A stretch of DNA of 64,000 nucleotides from Roseiarcus sp963765375 (GCA_963765375.1 CAVXVZ010000010.1:248001-312000), one strand, 5' to 3'; positions 43,202 through 52,000 are shown, counted from the first letter of the stretch. Numbers and translations: made by a program. The notes: generated by a model not told the origin, from the sequence alone.

Positions 43202-44029
43202 TCACTCCCTTCCTGCGAAGGCGCCGGTGATCTCGCTTGCGGCCGGCAGGCCGGAGAGAGCGTCGAACCGACCATGCTCCGCAATGTCCTTCGCTGCGCG
43301 CATGAATCCGCCCCAGGCGGCGCGAGCGAGCGAGCCGCCGACCGAAATGCGCTTGACGCCGAGGTCCTCGAGCTCGCGTCGGGTGAAGCCCGGCCAGCCG
43401 ACGAGCACGTTGACCGGCAGCTTGCCCGCGACTCGCACAACCTCGGCGACTTCCTCGGCCGTCCTCAGCATAGGCGCGTAGAGAACGTCGGCTCCTGCTT
43501 CCGCATACGCGGCGAGACGGCGGAGCGCTTCGGGAAGTCCTCCCGCCTGACGCAGGATCGCCTCGCTGCGCGCGGTCAACAGCACCGTCTCGCCGCTTGC
43601 GTCGATCGCCGCACGCGCCGCGCGCAGCCGCTCGACCGCTTCGCTGAGACCGTAGAGGGACGCGGCGGGATCGCCGGTGTAGTCCTCGATCGAAAAGCCG
43701 GCGACGCCGGCCCCGACGCAAAGCCGCGCGCTCTCGTGCACGCCTTCAGCGTCGCGGGCGAAGCCGGCTTCGAAGTCCGCGTTCAGCGGGCAATCGACCG
43801 CGGCCGCAAGCTCGCCGATGTGTTTGAGCGCATAGGTTCGGGTCACCGCGCCGTCGGCGAGCCCCGCGGCGAACGCCATGCCGGCGCTCGTGCTCGCCAG
43901 CGCTGGGAAGCTGAGGGAGGCGAGATATTTGGCCGAGCCGACGTCGAAGGGGTTCGGCATCACGAAGCATCCCGGCGCCCGGTGCAGTTCGGCGAAGCGG
44001 GCGCGCTTCTGAGCGGTGGTTTGCGTCAT
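43202..44029 (-). CDS. Isocitrate lyase/PEP phosphonomutase-family enzyme
   Basis: A 275-residue TIM-barrel enzyme. It has PGCFVMPNPFDVGSAKYLA, SFPALASTSAGMAFA, PLNADFEAGFARD, GVAGFSIEDYTGDPA and LPVNVLVGWPGFT, the order of the ICL/PEPM superfamily. Members act as PEP mutases, carboxy-PEP mutases, methylisocitrate lyases or oxaloacetate decarboxylases. This subgroup (short form lacking the KKCGH of lyases) is usually annotated only as PEP phosphonomutase-like. GAGGGA precedes the ATG. No phosphonate genes are nearby. Confidence 0.82.
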   Translation of the reverse strand: MTQTTAQKRARFAELHRAPGCFVMPNPFDVGSAKYLASLSFPALASTSAGMAFAAGLADGAVTRTYALKHIGELAAAVDCPLNADFEAGFARDAEGVHESARLCVGAGVAGFSIEDYTGDPAASLYGLSEAVERLRAARAAIDASGETVLLTARSEAILRQAGGLPEALRRLAAYAEAGADVLYAPMLRTAEEVAEVVRVAGKLPVNVLVGWPGFTRRELEDLGVKRISVGGSLARAAWGGFMRAAKDIAEHGRFDALSGLPAASEITGAFAGRE

Positions 44030-44102
44030 CTCGCGTCCCTCGACAATGGCTCGGGAACGCGAAGCAAGCCGCCAGTCCTCGAGAGTCGAATTCTGCTCAG
44101 TC

Positions 44103-44651
44103 TCATGTGATGTCCCAGAGCGCGAGCACGCTTAGTCTCTCCCAGCGATGAACTCTGTCAACAGAATGCCAATGAGATGGCTCGGTGCGAAAAGCAAGAA
44201 ACCTGTTCTGATGGGGCGGTATGGATAGAGCGGGCGAAGGCTGCTCCTTCGATTCGAAGAGATTGAACAGGCCCCCGCGCTGCTCTGACCAGCCGGGACT
44301 GATGTACAAAAAGGATGCAATGGTGTTCGCGTCGGCGATATGATCGTGATGCATCGGAAAATCTGGCGTTTGGTCGTTCATTCGTCGGAGTTGCGGAAGG
44401 TTGTGCTTGTTCAAAGACACGTCGACTTGAAATGCTTTGTTGAGGAGAGAAATCGTCCGTTTTGAATAGATTGCGCGCCAGAGCGCTTCGCATTTCAGAA
44501 GCGAGAATTCGATTCTCCCGGCGCCGCGGCTCTCGATCCCGAATTCGTAACGTTCGGCGCTGATTTTCTGTAGCGACTCATTCAAGACCTCAGGCGTCAG
44601 AAAATCATCCACGACAAGGTGCGGCCAGGGGAGCCTGTACGGGTTCTCCAC
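44103..44651 (-). CDS. 2OG-Fe(II) oxygenase (prolyl-hydroxylase-like)
   Basis: A 182-residue oxygenase with the iron-binding H-x-D...H triad visible: FPMHHDHIADANTIASFLYI and EPSHWHSVDRVHRW (distal His followed by Arg for 2-oxoglutarate). LPWPHLVVDDFLTPEVLNE is the typical start of the family. GTG start 44651. The region has lower GC than its neighbours. An 88-base gap separates it from a small peptide gene upstream on the same strand, so the two may form a unit; the peptide could be the substrate. No evidence shows which residue it hydroxylates. Confidence 0.75.
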   Translation of the reverse strand: MENPYRLPWPHLVVDDFLTPEVLNESLQKISAERYEFGIESRGAGRIEFSLLKCEALWRAIYSKRTISLLNKAFQVDVSLNKHNLPQLRRMNDQTPDFPMHHDHIADANTIASFLYISPGWSEQRGGLFNLFESKEQPSPALSIPPHQNRFLAFRTEPSHWHSVDRVHRWERLSVLALWDIT

Positions 44652-44738
44652 TCTCGCAAACTCAACACAGCCTGACTCGGGGCTCGACGTCAGATTTTCC
44701 AGCCCAGCGAGCCCGGATGGGAATCAATATGTCGTTCT

Positions 44739-44909
44739 CTACTTGATGATTCTCTCGAGGTCTTTTGCGATTTTTTTGACTTTTGCAACAGGTAGGTTGA
44801 CCTCCTCGCCTTTGACCTCTTTATCCAAAGTCTTGATAAGATCTGTTAATTCCTTGGAGATGTTCTCAACGTCAATTCGCCGTGCGACCCCAACATTGTT
44901 GCTACACAT
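44739..44909 (-). CDS. 56-residue Lys/Glu-rich peptide, unknown function
   Basis: A strong AAGGAGG lies 7-8 bases upstream of the ATG at 44909. The peptide starts MCSNNVGVARRIDVENISKE and continues through LTDLIKTLDKEVKGEEVNLP and AKVKKIAKDLERIIK. It is about 40% charged, helical in the middle and end, and has a single Cys2. Codon use is AT-rich, unlike the neighbours, suggesting transfer. It precedes a 2OG-Fe(II) oxygenase on the same strand. It could be a modified peptide, an antitoxin-like or a regulatory peptide; nothing decides between them. Confidence 0.65.
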   Translation of the reverse strand: MCSNNVGVARRIDVENISKELTDLIKTLDKEVKGEEVNLPVAKVKKIAKDLERIIK

Positions 44910-44993
44910 GATCGCCTCCTTGGACGAGAGCAAACGATTCAATCTCTCAAAGAGCCGGCCTGTCAAGACGCCCGCGGTCCCGAGACGCGCGCG

Positions 44994-45704
44994 CTACGAA
45001 GTCTTCGGCATGAGCTCGGAGAGTCTCAGCTTCTGCCGGCCCGTATCATCGAAATTGTCCGGCTTAAGCCAGCGCTCGTAGGCGCTCTTCCGCGCCGGCC
45101 ATTCGCCGTCGAGCATCGCGAACCAGGCGGTGTCGCGATTGCGGCCCTTGACGATCATATGCTGGCGAAAGACGCCCTCGAATGTGAAGCCGAAGCGTTG
45201 CGCGGCGCGACGCGAAGGCGCGTTGAGGTCGTTGCACTTCCACTCGTAGCGGCGATAGCCGAGTTCGTCGAAGACGTATCTCGCGAACAAATACTGGGCT
45301 TCGGTCGCGCCGGCGGTCCGCTGCATCGGCGGCGTATACATGATGTTGCCGATCTCGATGACCCGATTCGGCGCATCGACGCGCATGAGCGTCTGATAGC
45401 CGACCGCGCGCCCCGAGGCGTTATCGACGACGGCGAAGAACAAAGGGTCGACGGAGCGCGCCTTGCGTTCGATGTTCGAACGAAAGTCGTCGAGACTGCG
45501 ATAAGGCCCGTCGAACAGATAATTCCAGACCCTCTCCCGCGCCGCGTCGCCATTCGAGCCTTCGTAGAGGGCCTCGGCGTGCTTCGCGGCGTCGAGCGGC
45601 GCGAGCGTGATCCAGCGTCCCTTCAACGTGATGCGATCGGGCCGCTTGGCCGGATGAGTGTCGACCAATGGGCCGATGGGATGGGTCTTCGGCGCGTCCA
45701 TCAT
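44994..45704 (-). CDS. GNAT-family N-acetyltransferase (RimJ/RimL-type)
   Basis: A 236-residue acetyl-CoA-dependent transferase. Marks: LKGRWITLAPLDAAKHAEAL, DPLFFAVVDNASGRAVGYQ, IEIGNIMYTPPMQRTAGATE (acetyl-CoA motif), RYVFDELGYRRYEWKCNDLN and SRRAAQRFGFTFEGVFRQH, which is the Acetyltransf_3 arrangement of protein or small-molecule acetylases. I start at MMDAPKTHPIGP; neither ATG has a strong ribosome binding site. The 62-base gap after vapC makes co-transcription possible but not shown. Confidence 0.88.
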   Translation of the reverse strand: MMDAPKTHPIGPLVDTHPAKRPDRITLKGRWITLAPLDAAKHAEALYEGSNGDAARERVWNYLFDGPYRSLDDFRSNIERKARSVDPLFFAVVDNASGRAVGYQTLMRVDAPNRVIEIGNIMYTPPMQRTAGATEAQYLFARYVFDELGYRRYEWKCNDLNAPSRRAAQRFGFTFEGVFRQHMIVKGRNRDTAWFAMLDGEWPARKSAYERWLKPDNFDDTGRQKLRLSELMPKTS

Positions 45705-45765
45705 ACGTTGTCTCATATTGCGATTCGACGAGCGGAAACAAAGCGAGGTTTTGTCGCCTGCGGCT

Positions 45766-46176
45766 TCAGTTCGTTTTGACGTCGGTCTGTGCGAAATCGC
45801 CGCCCTTGAACAGAAGCGCTGCGCCATGGGCTTTCGCGCAAGCATAAGACAGACAGTCGCCGAAATTGAGCCCCGCAGGGTGTCGACCTTTGCCATATCG
45901 CTCGAAGCATTCGACCGCCAACCGACCGACGCCCTCGTCTATGGAAACCTCGGCGACGCCGCTTTGCGAAGCGAAATCGTCAAAGAGGTCCTGCGCTTCA
46001 AGCGGCGGAAGGTCGAGTCGACTTGCGAGCACCATGCAGGTCTCAACTCGGGCGGCGGGAGAGGTCAATCGGCGCTCGGCGGCCTCGAGCGCATCAGCGA
46101 GACCGGGAGCGTCGCGCTCACCCAAGATGATCGCGACGATCGCCGATGTGTCGACAAACACCTCTACTGGCCCCAC
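45766..46176 (-). CDS. vapC: PIN-domain toxin VapC
   Basis: A 136-residue PIN nuclease. Acidic residues are in place: FVDTSAIVAIILGERDAPG (first Asp), the Glu in RVETCMVLASRL, and LNFGDCLSYACAKAHGAALL (the third and fourth Asp area), ending LLFKGGDFAQTD. It probably cleaves RNA. The GTG at 46176 overlaps the antitoxin stop by 13 bases; a second GTG at 46161, just past that stop, would give VFVDTSAIV and is equally likely. It pairs with the adjacent VapB. Confidence 0.85.
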   Translation of the reverse strand: MGPVEVFVDTSAIVAIILGERDAPGLADALEAAERRLTSPAARVETCMVLASRLDLPPLEAQDLFDDFASQSGVAEVSIDEGVGRLAVECFERYGKGRHPAGLNFGDCLSYACAKAHGAALLFKGGDFAQTDVKTN

Positions 46177-46403
46177 ATTGCGTCGATGTCTTCCTTAGTG
46201 ACTTCGCGCGGATTAGGGCCCGCCGCCGCTCGCGCCCGCGCCGCGAGTTCCGCCAGTCGCTCGCGCAATGGCCGCTTGTCGCGCTCACGCTTCAATTCGC
46301 TGCGCAATGCATGGGCGATCGCCTCAGTCATGTTCGTCTTCCGCAACTTGGCGAGTTCCCGGGCAAGTTCGCCAACCTCCGGATCACGAATGCTGATTCC
46401 CAT
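46164..46403 (-). CDS. vapB: VapB-type antitoxin
   Basis: A 79-residue protein upstream of vapC on the same strand. The N terminus MGISIRDPEVGELARELAKL and NMTEAIAHALRSELKRE form the ribbon-helix-helix type DNA-binding domain of the transcription factor/VapB (PSK) family; the C-terminal tail REVTKEDIDAMWGQ is the toxin-binding segment. It would neutralise VapC and repress the pair. ATG 46403. Confidence 0.85.
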   Translation of the reverse strand: MGISIRDPEVGELARELAKLRKTNMTEAIAHALRSELKRERDKRPLRERLAELAARARAAAGPNPREVTKEDIDAMWGQ

Positions 46404-46461
46404 GACGGGGTTCCGTCCATACAAACATTGCACAGCGTATATACCATGCCCGCCGCTCTCG

Positions 46462-48294
46462 TCAATGATTGTCGCGCGGCACGCCCATCGTCTGCGCCAG
46501 GCGCTGATAGTGGACCGCGGGTTTGAGCACCATGCCCTCGTCAAACTGGGCCACCATCTCGCGCTGGATCTGCTGCCACGGCGTCTGGCTCTCGGGATAG
46601 TGGTAGCCGCCGTGCTGGGCGAGCGCGGCGCGGCGCTCGTTGAGCTCCGTGTCCGAGATCAGGATATTGGCCGAGCGCTTCTTGAGATCGATGCGCACCT
46701 GGTCGCCCGTCTTGAGGAGCGCGAGACCGCCTCCCGCCGCCGCCTCGGGGGAGGCGTTGAGGATCGACGGCGAGCCGGAGGTGCCCGATTGCCGGCCGTC
46801 GCCGACGCAGGGAAGCGCGTGGACGCCCTTCCTGATGAGCGCCGCCGGCGGCTGCATGTTGACGACTTCGGCCCCTCCAGGATAGCCGATTGGCCCGGTG
46901 CCGCGAATGAACAGAATGCTGTGCTCGTCGATCTTGAGTTTCGGGTCGTCGATGCGGTGGTGATAGTCCTCCGGTCCGTCGAACACGATCGCCCGCCCCT
47001 CGAACGCCTCCGGATCTTTCGGGTTTGACAGGAACCGCCGCCGGAACTCGTCATCGATGACGCTCGTCTTCATGATCGCGTCGTTGAACAGGTTGCCGCT
47101 GAGCACGATGAAGCCGGCATTCTCCTTCAAGGGCTTGTCGATCGGGAAGATGACGTCGGGATCGTCGGAGCGCGTCTTGGCGCAATTCTCGCCCATCGTC
47201 TTGCCGTTGACGGTCAGCGCCTTCTCATGGATGAGCTTGCGCCTCATCAATTCGTTGACGACCGCCGGAACGCCGCCGGCGCGATGGAACTCCTCGCCCA
47301 GATATTTGCCCGCGGGCTGCATATTGACGAGAAGCGGCACTTGGTGGCCGATCCGCTCCCAGTCCTCGATCGTCAGTTTGACCCCGATATGTCGGGCGAT
47401 GGCGTTAATGTGGATCGGCGCGTTGGTCGAGCCGCCGATCGCGCTGTTGACCACGATCGCGTTCTCGAGCGCCTCGCGGGTAAGGACGTCGGACGGCTTG
47501 AGGTCTTCCCACACCATTTCGACGATCCGCCTGCCGGTCTGATAAGCGATCTGCCCGCGCTCGCGGTGGGGCGCGGGGATCGCGGCGCAGCCGGGCAGGC
47601 TCATGCCCAAGGCCTCCGCCAGCGCGTTCATGGTCGAGGCGGTGCCCATCGTATTGCAATGGCCGACCGAGGGCGCGGACGAAGTGACGATCTCCATGAA
47701 CTGCTCATAGTCGATCTTGCCCTCGGCGAGGTCGGAGCGGGCGCGCCAGACGACGGTGCCCGAGCCGGTGCGCTCGCCGTGGTGCCAGCCGTTGTTCATC
47801 GGCCCGCCCGACAGCACGATCGCCGGAATGTTGACTGTCGCCGCCGCCATGATGCAGGCTGGGGTGGTCTTGTCGCACCCGGTTGTCAGCACCACGCCGT
47901 CGAGAAAATAGCCCATCAGGATTTCGACCAGGCCGAGATAGGCGAGATTGCGGTCGAGCGCGGCCGTCGGCCGCTTGCCCGTTTCCTGAATGGGATGAAC
48001 CGGAAATTCGAACGCGACGCCTCCGGCTGCGGTGATCCCGTCGCGCACCCGCTTGGCGAGCTCCAGGTGGTGGCGGTTGCACGGCGAAAGATCGGAGCCG
48101 GTCTGGGCGATGCCGATGATCGGCTTGCCGGAGCGCAGCTCGCCGGGGGTCAGGCCGAAATTGAGGTAACGCTCGATATAGAGCGCTGTCATACCCGGAT
48201 TTTCCGGATTGTCGAACCAGAGGCGGGATCGGAGCGGTCGCTTGACGTTGGGCTTCGGGCTGCCGTTTGATTTGCTTTTGGATTTCTCGGCCAT
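46462..48294 (-). CDS. IlvD/Edd-family dehydratase (probable sugar-acid dehydratase)
   Basis: A 610-residue Fe-S dehydratase, paralogous to the ilvD at 21.5 kb but of a different subgroup. Start MAEKSKSKSNGSPKPN. Motifs: RSRLWFDNPENPGMTALYIE, GIAQTGSDLSPCNRHHLELA, TGCDKTTPACIMAAAT (cluster Cys), SAPSVGHCNTMGTASTMNAL and GDGRQSGTSGSPSILNASPE. These match the group that includes L-arabinonate and D-xylonate dehydratases, in which the aldonic acid is dehydrated to a 2-keto-3-deoxy acid. No other pentose-oxidation genes are adjacent. Confidence 0.85.
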   Translation of the reverse strand: MAEKSKSKSNGSPKPNVKRPLRSRLWFDNPENPGMTALYIERYLNFGLTPGELRSGKPIIGIAQTGSDLSPCNRHHLELAKRVRDGITAAGGVAFEFPVHPIQETGKRPTAALDRNLAYLGLVEILMGYFLDGVVLTTGCDKTTPACIMAAATVNIPAIVLSGGPMNNGWHHGERTGSGTVVWRARSDLAEGKIDYEQFMEIVTSSAPSVGHCNTMGTASTMNALAEALGMSLPGCAAIPAPHRERGQIAYQTGRRIVEMVWEDLKPSDVLTREALENAIVVNSAIGGSTNAPIHINAIARHIGVKLTIEDWERIGHQVPLLVNMQPAGKYLGEEFHRAGGVPAVVNELMRRKLIHEKALTVNGKTMGENCAKTRSDDPDVIFPIDKPLKENAGFIVLSGNLFNDAIMKTSVIDDEFRRRFLSNPKDPEAFEGRAIVFDGPEDYHHRIDDPKLKIDEHSILFIRGTGPIGYPGGAEVVNMQPPAALIRKGVHALPCVGDGRQSGTSGSPSILNASPEAAAGGGLALLKTGDQVRIDLKKRSANILISDTELNERRAALAQHGGYHYPESQTPWQQIQREMVAQFDEGMVLKPAVHYQRLAQTMGVPRDNH

Positions 48295-48413
48295 CGTTGC
48301 TCGCTCCCTGGCGCGCGGCTCGCGCACGCTCTGACATGCCAGTATGGGGTGGCGGAGGCCGTGAATCAACGCCTCGCGGATTGCCGGCCGAGTCTCCTAG
48401 GCCGGTTCGCACT

Positions 48414-48617
48414 TCACCCAGATCCTCGCAGGATCTTGGTCGTAGGCAGCCGGCTTGCATGTCCAAATCCCATCGTCCCGCGCAACACGGTCGCCCCGGC
48501 GAGATGGACATCGCGGGCTTTGAGCATAACGGTTTCATAAAGCGGCCGACCCTCGCGGCTTCGGTCGTTTTCGCCGATGAAGACGCGCAACCGCATCGCG
48601 TCGCGCGGCAGGGTCAT
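48414..48617 (-). pseudogene. C-terminally truncated DUF190 protein
   Basis: The reading MRLRVFIGENDRSREGRPLY then ETVMLKARDVHLAGATVLRG then TMGFGHASRLPTTKILR matches the DUF190 family (about 105-110 residues, usually beside the fluoride channel gene crcB). Here it stops after KILRGSG, losing the last third. No crcB is present. It is probably a decayed remnant, though a short product is possible. Confidence 0.65.
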
Positions 48618-48628
48618 GACTTGCGCCC

Positions 48629-49210
48629 CTATGCGCCGAGCGGCGAAACGCCGAACAGCCAGTAATGCAGCCAAAAAGCGATCACGGCCCAAAACGCGAG
48701 CCCGACGACAATGGCGCCGGCGGTGCCGCTCCAGTTCGGCGCGGGATAGACGAGGCCGTTGCGGCGGTCGCGGGCGTACGAGCTTGCAAGGTCGGCCGCC
48801 GCCCAGACCAGGAACGCGCCGAACAGCACGAGGTCGGCGGCTGAGCCATTCGCGATGAGATGCGCGAAGCCGAAGACGGCGACGCTCCAGACCATCGGGT
48901 GATGGATCGCAGCCGTGATATGGCTTTGCTTGAAGAAATAAGCGGCGAGCAGCACCATCGCGAAGAGCATGAGCAAGATGGTCGCGTGCCGCGCCCCGGG
49001 GAACGGCGCCCAGAGCTCAGGCGCAGTGTAGCGCGCCTCAGCGAATCCCCAGACGATCAGCACGAAGCCGACTGCCGACAGGAGCGAATAGATTCCCTTC
49101 CAGGGGCCTTCGCCGAGCCTCGCGATCGCCTTCTCGCGCCCGCCCTCGGCAAAGATGCGGGTCGAATGAAGCCCGAGAAAGATGATCAGGCCGAGCACGA
49201 GAATCGCCAT
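48629..49210 (-). CDS. NnrU family membrane protein
   Basis: A 193-residue protein with about six membrane helices. Typical NnrU features: LIIFLGLHSTRIFAEGGREK, KGIYSLLSAVGFVLIVWGF, AAIHHPMVWSVAVFGFAHLI (conserved His residues) and VLFGAFLVWAAADLASSYAR. NnrU is named from nitrite/NO reduction clusters, and related proteins act in carotenoid isomerisation (Z-ISO) with heme; without such neighbours the role is open. The ATG at 49210 begins MAILVLGL. Confidence 0.85.
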   Translation of the reverse strand: MAILVLGLIIFLGLHSTRIFAEGGREKAIARLGEGPWKGIYSLLSAVGFVLIVWGFAEARYTAPELWAPFPGARHATILLMLFAMVLLAAYFFKQSHITAAIHHPMVWSVAVFGFAHLIANGSAADLVLFGAFLVWAAADLASSYARDRRNGLVYPAPNWSGTAGAIVVGLAFWAVIAFWLHYWLFGVSPLGA

Positions 49211-49382
49211 CAAAAAATCCGCCTTTGAGACCGGAATCGACCGTCGCCTTGGGAAGTTACGCGTCCAGCCGCGCCAAAGGCAACCCAGGTCGCCGCGCAC
49301 GCTTGCGCCTCGCCGGCAGGATCTTGCGCCTCGCCGGAAGGCGCCGCATGGACCCTCGACCCCCATTCGAAGGATGCCCACG

Positions 49383-50150
49383 ATGTCCTGGTCCGCCGCG
49401 CAATACGTGAAGTTCGAGGATGAGCGCACCCGGCCGGCGCGCGATCTCATGGCGCGGATTCCGAACCCTGTCGTCGCCGGCGCGGCCGACATCGGCTGCG
49501 GTCCTGGCAATTCGACCGAGGTTCTGCGCGAGCGCTTTCCGCACGCGCATATCGTCGGCGTCGACTCTTCCCTCAACATGATCGACGCAGCGCGAAAGCG
49601 CCTTCCCGGCATGGCTTTCGAGGTCGCCGACATTCGGCAATGGCGCCCGGAACAGCGGTTCGACGTGATCCTCGCCAACGCCGTGCTGCAATGGATTCCG
49701 GGTCACGAGACGCTCATGCCGGCGCTGATCGCCATGCTCAATCCTGGCGGCGCGCTCGCCGTCCAGACGCCGGACAATCTCGACCAGCCGTCGCATCGGC
49801 TGATGAGCGAGATCGCCGGCGCGGGCCCCTGGGCGGCGAAGCTCAAGGATGCCGCAAAAGCGCGCGCCGCGCGCCACGGCGCGGGATGGTACTTCCGCCT
49901 GCTCCGCGCCCACGCGTCCCGTGTCGAGATCTGGCGCACGACCTATTACCACCCGCTCGCCGGCGCGCATGCGGTCGTCGAGTGGGTGAAGGGAACCGAT
50001 CTTCGCCCGTTCATCGACCCGCTCGACGAGAGCGAGCGCGAGGCATACCTGGCCCGCTACGAAGCGGCCATCGCCGAGGCCTACCCGGCCGAGGCCGACG
50101 GGACCGTGCTCCTGCCGTTTCCACGGCTCTTCTTCGTCGCCACGCGATGA
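49383..50150 (+). CDS. tam: Trans-aconitate 2-methyltransferase
   Basis: A 255-residue SAM-dependent enzyme that detoxifies trans-aconitate, an aconitase inhibitor. The start MSWSAAQYVKFEDERTRPAR is nearly diagnostic for Tam; ADIGCGPGNSTEVLRERFP (SAM loop), IVGVDSSLNMIDAARKRLP, ANAVLQWIPGHETLMPALIA and VVEWVKGTDLRPFIDPL follow. ATG 49383 with AAGGA about 9 bases upstream is preferred over ATG 49374. Confidence 0.92.
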   Translation: MSWSAAQYVKFEDERTRPARDLMARIPNPVVAGAADIGCGPGNSTEVLRERFPHAHIVGVDSSLNMIDAARKRLPGMAFEVADIRQWRPEQRFDVILANAVLQWIPGHETLMPALIAMLNPGGALAVQTPDNLDQPSHRLMSEIAGAGPWAAKLKDAAKARAARHGAGWYFRLLRAHASRVEIWRTTYYHPLAGAHAVVEWVKGTDLRPFIDPLDESEREAYLARYEAAIAEAYPAEADGTVLLPFPRLFFVATR

Positions 50151-50220
50151 CGCCGAGCGATTTGCCCGCGCCTGTCGCGGGAGGTAGCGTCGACGCGGGG
50201 ACAACGAATTGGAGGACGCC

Positions 50221-50541
50221 ATGCCGAAATATCTGTTCGAGGCGCGCTACACCGCCGAAGGGGCCAAGGGCATCGAAAAGGAAGGCGGCGTCAGCCGGCG
50301 CGAGGCGGTCCTGAAGCACCTCGCGCAGATCGGCGGCAAGCTCGAAGCGATGTATTTCGCGTTCGGCGACGTTGACTGCTATTCGATCGTCGACCTTCCC
50401 GACAATGTCAGCGCCGCCGCGCTGGCGTTCGCCGTCAACGAGAGCGGCGCAATCGCAACCAAAACCGTCGTCCTCCTGACGCCGGAAGAGGTGGACAAGG
50501 CGGTCAAGAAAAGGATCAGTTTCCGCGCGCCCGGCCAATGA
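50221..50541 (+). CDS. GYD domain protein
   Basis: A 106-residue protein beginning MPKYLFEARYTAEGAKGI. KHLAQIGGKLEAMYFAFGDV and DCYSIVDLPDNVSAAALAFA match the GYD family, a ferredoxin-like fold named for its Gly-Tyr-Asp motif; here that position reads FGDVDCY. The ribosome binding site GGAGG lies 7 bases before the ATG. Function unknown; it follows tam by 70 bases but is probably separate. Confidence 0.8.
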   Translation: MPKYLFEARYTAEGAKGIEKEGGVSRREAVLKHLAQIGGKLEAMYFAFGDVDCYSIVDLPDNVSAAALAFAVNESGAIATKTVVLLTPEEVDKAVKKRISFRAPGQ

Positions 50542-50565
50542 TGCGGGCGAAGCTGGCGCGCTTCC

Positions 50566-50643
50566 ACCGCGCGGCCCCTTCATGCGGATGGTCATGTCGT
50601 CGATCATGCGCTGTCGCAGCGGCGTCATCGCGTGCTTGGTCAT
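50566..50643 (-). pseudogene. N-terminal scrap of a tyrosine recombinase
   Basis: On the minus strand an ATG at 50643 with GGAG upstream reads MTKHAMTPLRQRMIDDMTIR and then loses similarity within a few codons. The phrase TPLRQRMIDDMTIR is the standard start of the core-binding (SAM-like) domain of phage-type integrases common on Rhizobiales mobile elements. The catalytic domain is absent. The rest of 50542-51021 has no gene I can support. Together with the tRNA and IS cluster to the right it marks a decayed integration site. Confidence 0.55.
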
Positions 50644-51021
50644 CGGCTTCACTCCTGCCAGTTGGACTGCGTGAACGCGCAATCCTGACAGGACGCTCGG
50701 CGGCGACGAGCGCTCGCAAACGCCTCACACGTCGGAGAAGTAAGCTTGTGCGACGTTTAGGGATTGGCTTGGTTGAGCCATTCCCTGCCCTTAAGACTCG
50801 GCAAGCCTCATTCGCGGTGCGATCGCCCACTCCTTGCCGCGATCTGCCAGTCGAATTCGCGGAGAGATTGGCGCCGGTTAATCGCGGTGCCAGGACCTCC
50901 GCCTTGCTCCGAAATCGATACGGCATTATCCCGGAAGCCAAGCTTAGGGCACTCCAGCCGCCCCATTGGAAAATCTCGGCACCCAGAAACGGCGCTTCGA
51001 GGTCAGGAGGGCGATTCCACA

Positions 51022-51994
51022 ATGGATGAGGCAAAACGCGACGAGATGACGCGAAGGGTCCAGTCCTACAGCAAATTCATGGACCTCAAGACCTTCTCCG
51101 GGATTGCCACCTTCTTTCGAGCGAATCTCTCTCCCGACTTGGTCGGGGTCGATATCGCTCTCGTCGGCTTGCCGACGGATTTGGGCATCACCCAGCGCAC
51201 TGGAGCTCGTCACGGTCCCCGTGAAATCCGCAATCAGTCCTGCAACGTTCTCTATTATAACCCCTTGACCAAGATTATCCCTTTTGAATTGGCGCGCGTT
51301 GCCGATGTCGGCGACGTGCCCCTGGTCAGCGCGTTCAATCTTGAGCACGTGGTCGCGGAAATTCATGCATTCTATGTCAAGCTGTGCCAGGCCGGGATCG
51401 TGCCGATCACCGCAGGCGGTGATCACTCGATCACATACCCGATCCTCAAGGCGATCGGCGCCGCGCGGCCCGTCGGGCTGGTCCATATCGACGCTACGGA
51501 CCGCATAGCGGACAGCGCCTTGCACCACGGCGCGCCCTTCAAGAACGCTGTGCTCGACGGTGTGCTAGACCCAAAGAGAACCGTTCACATTGCCGTCCGC
51601 GATCCGGCCGGGGAATTTGAGCAGTTTGCCGATGAGACCGGTCAGACTGTGATCAATATCGATCGTTTTTACGATCTCGGGGTCAAGGGAGTCATCGAAG
51701 AGACACACCGCATCGTTGGTGACGGTCCGACCTATATCTCGTTCGATGTAGACGGGCTCGATCCGGCCTACGCCCCAGGAACCGGCACGCCTGCGGTTGG
51801 AGGGATCACCACCTACGAGGCCAAACGACTGCTGCAGGGTTTGCGCGGGCTTGATGTCGTTGGCGCCGACCTTTTCGAGGTGTCGCCGCCCTTCGAATTC
51901 AGCGGGGATCACGGCGCTTGCTGGTGCACAACTGATGTTTGAAATGCTCTGTCTCGCAGCGGAGTCCTTCGCGAAACGGTCTCCGCAACGTTGA
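51022..51994 (+). pseudogene. Agmatinase/arginase-family gene, frameshifted and missing a metal ligand
   Basis: ATG 51022 (AGGAGG upstream) opens an ureohydrolase: VDIALVGLPTDLGITQRTGA, RHGPREIRNQSCNVL, VPITAGGDHSITYPILKAIG and YISFDVDGLDPAYAPGTGTP. After PPFEFSG the frame ends early (51942); one base removed from the G run 51904-51907 continues it as TALAGAQLMFEMLCLAAES to 51994, the normal family ending. Separately, the metal motif DAHxD reads DATD, losing the His ligand, and the loop before HHGAPF is shortened. Such a protein should be impaired. Substrate (agmatine, guanidinobutyrate) not decidable. Confidence 0.8.
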
Positions 51995-52000
51995 AGATTA

